Shown here one piece after another: positions 8,616 through 15,054 of a stretch of DNA of 15,054 nucleotides. The DNA lies in the NCBI RefSeq assembly GCF_000003605.2, contig NW_003118932.1:312570-327623 (forward strand). Reading direction: 5' to 3'. The stretch comes from Saccoglossus kowalevskii (lineage: Eukaryota; Hemichordata; Enteropneusta; Harrimaniidae). Every line of letters begins with the position of its first letter. Within the stretch, counting starts at the first letter, position 1. The notes under the pieces were generated by a model that saw only the letters and a list, made by a program, of their open reading frames with translations, was not told the DNA's origin and made no database searches. Both the position numbers and the translations under genes were made by a program.

Positions 8616-9637
8616 TTGACATGTTATGATTCTAAATGATAGTTTAGCATTGTGGCAATCTAAATATTGATAAAGTTAGACGGAAAACAGTGACTGGAAA
8701 GTCAGCAATAATGTGCAATTATGATCCATCTTGTATACAAAATGGCTACATAACTGAATTACTCTAGTAAAGTGCATTTATCAAATCCACATGCTCAAAT
8801 CAATAGTATCGACATTGAAAGCAGTTTCCTTTATATGAACCTTGTAATACAGTACATAGATTTACATTATTCTCTAGAGACGGAATGAATGAATTTGTTA
8901 ATGGTCCAATAACCACATTGCTAAATTGATACAAAACTGAAACTGTCGAAATAAAGAACCACTCTGACAGGTGAAGAGTTGTGTAATGGTTATCTTGTGC
9001 TCCTTTTTTGTATAAATGATCGGATTAATAGTTTATTCTCATGAGTTATTTACAGTCGAACATCGCTCTATTGAATGAATGAACCCGTTATAAATAGAAT
9101 GAAGAAATTCATTAATGGTTTGATGTCCCGATCAATAATTATCGAATACAAGCAACTCCTTTGCATCGGGATGATGATGGCCACTATTATATTATTTGTC
9201 ATCAAGAGATGTAAATATTGATAAGATGGAATCGTCTGGTTTCAATGGTTCAAATATACATTGTTATTTTTGTTTCATTGAATTAACAAACGATTTGTCA
9301 AAAAATTGTAATGTTGTTATGTTGTAAGTGAAATCGTGACAGATTTTCAATTCAGTAAATTCAAGTGGCGTACAGAGAACCTGTGCTCACATTTCAGAAT
9401 AATAATAATACGAGAAACAACTCTGTTCAGCTCGCGTGATGCACGGGTGAATGCAAGTTTTGTGGACACGAGCATTTTGGTCGGATCAAAATACAGAATA
9501 TACAGTACGGTGCTACTTACATACTTGCATTTTGATGTATTGTGTTGTATTATTCACATGAAGGACGCTTTTGACGGCCGAATCTACAGCGCATTTGCTC
9601 TGCGTTGATGCTTCGAACGTATAGAACACTAGCGATT

Positions 9638-9647
9638 GTGGCGCCAC
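9638..9647. repeat. Perfect palindrome GTGGCGCCAC in array copy 1
   Basis: Ten-base perfect palindrome inside the GC- and CpG-richer part of copy 1. The matching place in copy 2 (about 10918-10935) has lost it, so it is not a constant part of the unit. Confidence 0.5.
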
Positions 9648-10158
9648 CGACGCGGTACAATGGCCGTGACGCAGTGGCGTCGTCAAGCGATTGTCATCCG
9701 GCATTCGATGCGTTTGTTATCGCAAACGAGGGGTCGTAACGCCACTAAAATGGGTTCATTTAGATCCAAACTATGTATAAATATTTGAATAACTGTATTG
9801 TGTGATGACACCAGTACTCGTGTACCCAGGGCACACGGCCTGAGTGTCGTATTTGTTGGCTTTTGCCACCGAGTAGGAACTTGTGTAAAACCAAATATCT
9901 CAGATAAACGCCAGGGTTTGCAATATCGCGTTGGCAGCACAATTTGTAAACTGCCGCGCTAATTTGGATGGACGAATGAAGCGCACGATAAAGAGTCCAA
10001 CAACCCAGACATTTAATGAAACACTTTTGTAATTAAATGACTACAAGTATTTTGAGCAATTCAACATCTCGGACATGGGTACAAAAGCGCCCTCAAACAA
10101 CTATTTGCAGTCACACATCGTACCATTCACGAGTGAATTAAAAAGTGAGTGAAATAAT

Positions 10159-10178
10159 GAATGAATGAATGAATGAAT
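10159..10178. repeat. Short AATG microsatellite in the array unit
   Basis: About five AATG repeats in copy 2. Shorter or degenerate versions sit at the equivalent place in copy 1 (near 9074) and copy 3 (near 11520-11565), so it is an internal, length-variable part of the unit. Confidence 0.7.
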
Positions 10179-10954
10179 TCGTCAAACGTTTAATGACCAC
10201 ATGACCCATTAAAAGAAAGATAAAAGAAAGAAAGGAATTCACAGTCATTAATGGTTTGATGAAACTATCAATAAATTCAAATAATGTATTTACTGTAATT
10301 AATTGAAATCCACCACTTTATCGAATACAAGTAAATTCCTTGTATCGGGATGACGATGGCCGAATATTATTTGTCAACAACTGACGTAAATATTGAAAAA
10401 ATGGAATTGCGTGGTTTGAAGAATTTTAAATTTACATTGTTATTTTGGATACATTGGTAATACCCAATGATTTGTCAAGAAATTGTCTTAACTAATAAAC
10501 GAATTGTCAAGTAATTTTCTAAATGATAATAAAAATCACCGTTCTCATGGCGTTATGTTGTACGTGAAATCGTGACAGATTTTTAATTCAGTAAATTCAA
10601 GTGGCGTACGGAGAACCTGTGCTCACATTTCAGAATAATAATAATACGAGAAACAACTCTGTTCAGCTCGCGTGGTGCACGGGTGAATGCAAGTTTCGCC
10701 AACACTATCAATTTGGTCGGATCAAAATACAGAATATACAGTACGGTGCTACTTACATACTTGTCATTTTTGATGTATCGTGTCGTGGGTAAACCACTCT
10801 GACTGCTTGCATTGGTAAATATCCAATAATATTCACATGAAGAACGTTTTTTACGACCGAATCTACAGCGCATCCGCACTGTGTTGATGTTTCGAACACA
10901 TAGAACATCATTGACTGTCTTAGTGACGCTAATCGCGGTACAATGGCTGTGACG

Positions 10955-11030
10955 CAGTGGCGTCGTCAAGCGAACGTCATCCGACATTCGATGCGTTTGT
11001 TATCGTAAACGAGGTACCGTAACGCCACTG
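10955..11030. repeat. Conserved inverted repeat CAGTGGCGT ... ACGCCACTG within the array unit
   Basis: Nine-base perfect arms at 10955-10963 and 11022-11030 enclose a CpG-rich 58-base spacer. Copy 1 has the same pair with one change, CAGTGGCGT at 9672-9680 and ACGCCACT at 9739-9746. It may be a stem or simply part of an older palindrome. Confidence 0.45.
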
Positions 11031-12244
11031 AAATGGGGTCATTGAGATCCAAAACCATGTATAAATTGTTGAATAACTGTATTGTGTGATGACACCAGTA
11101 CTCGTGTACCCAGGGCACACGGCCAGTGTCGTAATTGTTGGATTTTGCCACAGAGTACGTAAAACCAAATATCTCAGATAATAGCAAGGGCTGGCAATAT
11201 CGGGTTGCCAGCACAAATTGTAAACTGCCGCGCTGATTTGGACGGGACGAATGAAGCGCGCGACAAAGAGTCCCACAAACCAGACACTTAATGAAATATT
11301 TTTGTAATTAAATGACTACAAGTATTTTGAGCAATTCAACATCTCGGACATGGGTACAAAAGCGCCCTCAAACTGTCGAGATAAAATATATTGCGATAGG
11401 AGAAGTGTTATATAACTTTGCCTTATAATAATCTTGTGTTTATTTTTGCCCAAATGATTGGATAAATTATTTATTCGCAGTCACGCATCGTACCATTCAT
11501 GAATTAACTAATTTGTAAAGTAATAAATGAATTAATGAATTTATCATGTTTGAATGAATAAATCCGTCAAATGTTTAATAAAATAAGAAATAGAGAATTC
11601 ACAGCCATTAATGGTTTGATGAAGCGATCAATGAATTAAAATAATGTATTTATTGTAATTAATTTAAATCCACCACTTTATCGAATACAAGTAAATTCAT
11701 TGTATCGGGATGATGATGGCCGAATATTATTTGTAATCTACTAACGTAAATATTGATAAGATGGAATTGCTTGGTTTAAAGAATTTGAAATTTACATTGT
11801 TATTTTGGATACATTGATAATGCCAAACGATTTGTCAAGAAATTGTCTAACTAGTAAACGAATTTTCAAGTAATATTCTAAATGATAATACTATTCTGCG
11901 CAGTCATGATGATATTCCGTTCTTGACACCGAGGCTGCTATAAAATGCAGTGAATTCAAGTGGCGTACAGAGAACCTGTGCTCACATTTCAAAATAATAA
12001 TACGAGAAACAAATCTGTTCAGCTCGCGTGGTGCACGGGTGAATGCAAGTTTTGCGAACTCGATCATTTTGATCGGATCAAAATACAGAATATATAGTAC
12101 GGTGCTACTTACATACTTGTCATTTTGATGTATCGTGTTGTGGGTAAACCACTCTGAGTGCTTGCATTGGTAAATATCCAGTAATATTCACATAAAGAAC
12201 AGATTTTTACGACCGAATCGACAATGCATTTGTACTGTGTTGAT

Positions 12245-12643
12245 TCAGTTTCATTCAATATATTCATGCCACTCTTGATTCAAGATCAACACCTGGTCCC
12301 TTCAAGCAAATACGGGAATCCAGCTGGTGATTCTAATAATTACGCGACAGTGGAGGAATTTTGGGACCATGTTCTGAGAGCTTACTGCGAACTCCCCGGC
12401 GCTGCGTACGCATGGAGATACTTGAAATTAAACCAAGCCAACAGAACCGAATCCTTAAATTGTATTATAAAACAGGGATTGTGCAACGTAGAGAAGTATA
12501 TGTGCTACCATTGGATCCTTCCTTTGTAGTTGGAAAAAAGAACTGTGACAAGCTTTGTTTACTGTGACTGTGGTAGTCATTATACTCTTGAACAAAGACA
12601 AAAGAAGTAATACAAACAAAGGAGAAACACTTATAATAATATC
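12245..12643 (+). other. Junction region, possible LINE 5' UTR, with coding-like segment
   Basis: Similarity to the tandem array stops at 12244. From about 12290 to 12425 the DNA is clearly richer in GC than its surroundings, and the + frame opened at 12224 reads LVPSSKYGNPAGDSNNYATV then EEFWDHVLRAYCELPGAAYA WRYLKL, which looks like real protein. The overlapping frame from about 12440 continues with LKLYYKTGIVQRREVYVLPL and DPSFVVGKKN, as if one gene were broken by a frameshift or spliced. I recognise neither part. It could be an old captured exon, an ORF of the LINE leader, or chance. The last 100 bases before the ORF1 ATG are A-rich leader-like DNA. Confidence 0.4.
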
Positions 12644-14659
12644 ATGGCTGGAGTGACTAAACATAAAAGAGAGGTCAAAAGCTTATTTATGGCTGATGAT
12701 AATGGAAAATTACAATATCAAAATGATGGTGACACAACAGCTGCAACAAATGATTCGGATATTGAAGTAGACTATTTAGATACAGATGTTGAAATGACTG
12801 ATGAAAATGTTGCGAAATCATGAGTTGAAGCATTGGTTGAAAAACACTTTGATAAGGTAGTTACTGTCAACTGGGGTAGAAGCTTTAAATCTCCTGTAAG
12901 AATAAAATGTGATGGAAAAGTAAAAATATCAGCAGAGGCATTCAAAAAGTCGTGGATTAATGTATTATCAGCAATGGAAACTAAAACAATGGCTGGAAAG
13001 GACCATCAGCAATTTAAAATAACATCTGGAAAGAAACAGCTCAATGTTAATGTTTACCATAATGGTACTATCATGTTTCAAGGACACTGCATGGCCTGGC
13101 TTACAATAATCTTGACCAATTACTATCCACTGTTAAAACCAAATTGTGCTGTTGTAACACCAATGAGGACAAAATCGATGCAACACCATGAACCAATCAA
13201 TCATAAAGAAGATAAAATTCAACCAACAGTTACACCCAGTAGATTTCAAAAAACTCATGTTAAACAACAAAAGAAACTGAATACAGTAAAAACTCCAACA
13301 AGAATACCACTACGTTTAAAGCAGAATACCCCTTCAAGCACACCGTCATCACTTTCATCACCATACAGTAAAAGTAATAAAGAATTAGCAACAACACTCA
13401 CAAAGATGTTCACACCAATTCAACAAATTGAGCAGAAGTACTGTGACATTGTTAAGAATAATTATAATATTAAAGCAATAACAGAAAAGCTGGATCAGGT
13501 TGAGGCAAACCTTAATCAACAGAATCTTCAAATGCAGAAGTTATTGAAAATATCTGAAAGACGAGAAAAAAACATGGAGACCATAACAACATCACAGTCT
13601 ACTAAAGAAATAAGTGAGAAATTAAAGAACATGGATACATCAATACACAAACTGCAGGACACAATAAAACAGAACCAAAATAAATTGGATAAAATCATAA
13701 CATCAAATGAGAATTATGAAGGACAAATTCACACCCTACAAAATGACAAGAAAGTGTTACAACAAACACTGTCAGATAGAGAAACTAAGATAGAAGCACT
13801 AATCAAAGAGAATGACAAACTGGAAGAAAAATTGGTTGATGTGCAGCAATTGCAACAAAATACCAGTCTACAACAGAAAATGTCAACAAACCCATTTTCC
13901 ACACTACTGAACAATACCAGTTCAAACTCCACCTCATCATTAGAGCATAGACAAGACCACCAATACCAGTGGGAATCACCAAGAAAGAAGAGTAAACCAA
14001 CAACCACTCAAACTCTGATAGTAGGTGACTCTATATTGAAAGATATTGAACCATCCAAAGTATACAGAAACACTCAAGTAAGAACATTACGAGGTAGTAA
14101 AATAGTGGAAGTAGAACAATATTTATCTCATGTAAAGTATACAGATATAGAACATATCATAATTCATGTAGGCACAAATGATATTGATAGTGGCTCATCA
14201 GTTGACACATGTATGAATGCTTACCACTCTTTAATACAAAAGGCCAAAGAATGTTTTCCTAAATCCACAATATATATTTCATCTATTATACACAGACGCA
14301 ATAATCAATATTTCTTGAAAGCTTCCAGACATGTTAACACTTTGTTGAAAGATCTATGTGAGAAGGAAGGCCTTATATTTCTACAGCATTATATGGTACC
14401 AGACAGGCACCTTTATGATAATGTTTATTTGAATAGACTAGGAACAGCTATGTTAGTTAGAAATATTAAAGATAAACTAGGACCAAAATTAGGGATTAAT
14501 AGAAGGAAAGGAATGGGTCACAATTTAAGTAATAACAGATATCGAGGTAAACAAGGTGAAATGCATAATGATCAAAATTTACAAAATTATTATTCACCAC
14601 ATAACCCATTCATGTACTGGGAATCACAAGGCCATGGGTCCAAACCGAACAGTATTTAA
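12644..14659 (+). pseudogene. LINE (CR1/L2-like) ORF1: coiled coil plus SGNH esterase-like domain, one nonsense codon
   Basis: The ATG at 12644 (context ATCATGG) opens a 671-codon frame with a single in-frame TGA at 12821-12823; after it, 612 codons are open to TAA at 14657. Codons 1-59 are acidic. Codons about 60-165 form a small beta-rich domain (TVNWGRSF, KKQLNVNVYHNGTIMFQG, ending YYPLLKP), similar to a domain I associate with other animal LINE ORF1 proteins. An S/T/P- and K-rich linker follows (165-245). Codons about 245-410 are a long Q/K/E-rich coiled coil, expected to trimerise or multimerise on RNA. Codons about 455-615 are an SGNH/GDSL-type domain: VGDSIL (Ser codon 14030-14032), RGSK glycine, VGTND (Asn at 14177). 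The usual D-x-x-H block reads DNVYLN, so the catalytic His is Tyr (TAT at 14426). ORF1 proteins bind LINE RNA; the esterase role is unclear. TTG at 12833 is not a credible start. Confidence 0.85.
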
Positions 14660-14661
14660 TG
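14657..14661 (+). promoter_or_regulatory. TAATG stop-start overlap between LINE ORF1 and ORF2
   Basis: The ORF1 stop TAA (14657-14659) shares its last A with ATG (14659-14661). UAAUG coupling is known from the Bombyx LINE SART1, where ORF2 is translated by reinitiation after ORF1 ends. The frame opened here (frame of 14659) is the same as that of the LTDHDIIGLEETWL segment, which supports it as the ancestral ORF2 start despite the intervening indels. Confidence 0.5.
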
Positions 14662-15054
14662 GTTTACAAAAAGAAACTAAAACAGAATACAATAAAAACA
14701 GCTATATACAGGGTTTAAACAAAGACAAAATACAGGATCAATCATCTTACAGACCATGATATCATTGGTTTAGAAGAAACATGGTTAACCAATGAAAATA
14801 AAAACGTTAACATTGACAAATACTGGGACCATTCAATAGTACGTAAAAAGCAAAAACGGGGCGGGGCTGACAATTTAATTTCGTAATTCAATAAGGAGTG
14901 GTATACAAATAAATGATACTGAGCACGAAGATATGATTTGGTGTAAATTACAAAAACGTTTTTTCAATACGCCCACAGATATATACATATGTTTTGTATT
15001 CCAATACTAACTCAGACACATTTTTTGAACGGTTAGAAAAAATAATTAGTGAGA
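14659..15054 (+). pseudogene. LINE ORF2 5' end, AP-endonuclease domain, frameshifted and cut by the window
   Basis: The ATG at 14659-14661 overlaps the ORF1 stop as TAATG. Fragments of an endonuclease of the exonuclease III/APE type follow in changing frames: YIQGLNKDKIQDQ (14704-14742), then LTDHDIIGLEETWLTNE from 14746, where the Glu of LEETWL is the expected metal-binding residue, then KRGGA, then IQINDTEHEDMIWCKLQK further on, and FFERLEKIISE at the end. At least four frame changes and several stops occur in 400 bases, so this ORF2 cannot be translated as it stands. The reverse transcriptase part would lie beyond 15054. Confidence 0.75.

Larger units (their letters stand above)
7903..8929. 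other. 3' untranslated and intergenic DNA
   Basis: It holds the poly(A) signal at 7938, then AT-rich DNA with no sizeable ORF on either strand. On the - strand 8385-8615 is a LINE remnant. Beyond this I see nothing up to the start of the tandem array near 8930. Confidence 0.7.
8930..12244. repeat. Tandem array, about 2.5 copies of a 1.24-1.36 kb unit
   Basis: The marker TCAAGTGGCGTAC is at 9361, 10597 and 11956, so the spacings are 1236 and 1359 bases. Around it all three copies share GAGAACCTGTGCTCACATTT, ACGAGAAACAA, TGTTCAGCTCGCGTG, TCGGATCAAAATACAGAATA and ACGGTGCTACTTACATACTT. Copies 1 and 2 also share GATGACACCAGTACTCGTGT, ACATCTCGGACATGGGTAC and AAAGCGCCCTCAAAC. The difference in period is mainly a segment of about 90 bases beginning AAACTGTCGA (8936 and 11370) that is absent at the 1-2 junction (10095). 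Copies differ by many substitutions and indels, so the duplication is not recent. Copy 3 ends abruptly after CTGTGTTGAT at 12244. I do not recognise the unit; satellite-like repeat or transposon fragment are possible. Confidence 0.85.

Noticed and set aside
9240-9260. GGTTCAAAT as a tRNA T-loop or pol III B box
   Set aside because: No matching A box, acceptor stem or anticodon arm is present at the right distances.
10150-10180. GAATGAATGAAT run as a CRISPR or telomere-like array
   Set aside because: It is only a short tetranucleotide microsatellite with no spacers, and the sequence is eukaryotic.
10583-10987. 134-codon - strand frame in array copy 2 (with shorter partners in copy 1)
   Set aside because: The frame is not kept over its length in copy 1, which has indels and stops in the same region, and no domain is visible. 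Shared peptide pieces simply reflect the DNA repeat.
10977-11276. 99-codon - strand frame sharing YLRYLVL with a frame at 9760-9942 in copy 1
   Set aside because: The shared piece comes from repeat identity; the reading frames diverge on both sides and several frames overlap here, as expected by chance.
12821-12823. In-frame TGA in ORF1 as a programmed readthrough or selenocysteine site
   Set aside because: There is no known readthrough context (such as CTA after the stop) and no obvious stem-loop. A C-to-T mutation in a LINE copy with a broken ORF2 is simpler.
13729-14007. Cys/Phe/Ser-rich - strand frames under ORF1
   Set aside because: They are the antisense shadow of the Q/K/E-rich coiled-coil coding region of ORF1.

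Overview
This is nuclear DNA from an animal, most likely a marine or aquatic invertebrate. The sequence is AT-rich. One gene is split into short exons with GT/AG introns of 382 to 1963 bases. The introns are full of small inverted-repeat elements, and a non-LTR retrotransposon (LINE) with a coiled-coil plus SGNH-esterase ORF1 sits at the right end. The gene is a PrlC/oligopeptidase A-type M3 peptidase, a type I know from bacteria, plants and various invertebrates (molluscs, for example) but not as one of the three familiar vertebrate M3 enzymes. A lophotrochozoan such as a mollusc would fit, but the species cannot be read from the window.

Layout. Positions 1-7902 hold the 3' half of the peptidase gene on the + strand: seven coding exons (798-916, 2506-2710, 3675-3750, 4634-4700, 5083-5163, 5742-5821, 7785-7902) whose splice phases all agree. 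They encode the last 247 residues or so, including the HEFGH zinc site, the third zinc ligand and the [13 protein letters not shown] substrate-binding block. The N-terminal half lies upstream of the window. The introns hold at least four members of a TACTGTAAA-ended MITE-like family, two of them full-length and head-to-head in one intron. They also hold a 116-base near-perfect hairpin and a 1.8 kb pyrimidine-rich 16-base minisatellite. A poly(A) signal follows 35 bases after the stop.

Positions 7903-8930 are intergenic and contain, on the - strand, a decayed fragment of the C-terminal zinc-knuckle end of a LINE ORF2. Positions 8930-12244 are a tandem array of about 2.5 copies of a 1.24-1.36 kb unit that I do not recognise. 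The third copy breaks off at 12244.

Positions 12245-15054 hold an unidentified coding-like stretch (12290-12540) and then a LINE. Its ORF1 (12644-14659) has an acidic N-terminus, a small beta-rich domain, an S/T/P linker, a long coiled coil and an SGNH/GDSL esterase-like domain. It carries one in-frame TGA and a catalytic His-to-Tyr change. The ORF1 stop overlaps an ORF2 ATG as TAATG. ORF2 begins with an AP-endonuclease-like domain broken by several frameshifts and runs off the window. The LINE is therefore probably dead or non-autonomous as assembled.

No CRISPR, rRNA, tRNA or prokaryotic operon features were seen. The least explained parts are the 1.3 kb tandem array that ends just upstream of the LINE, and the coding-like segment between them.
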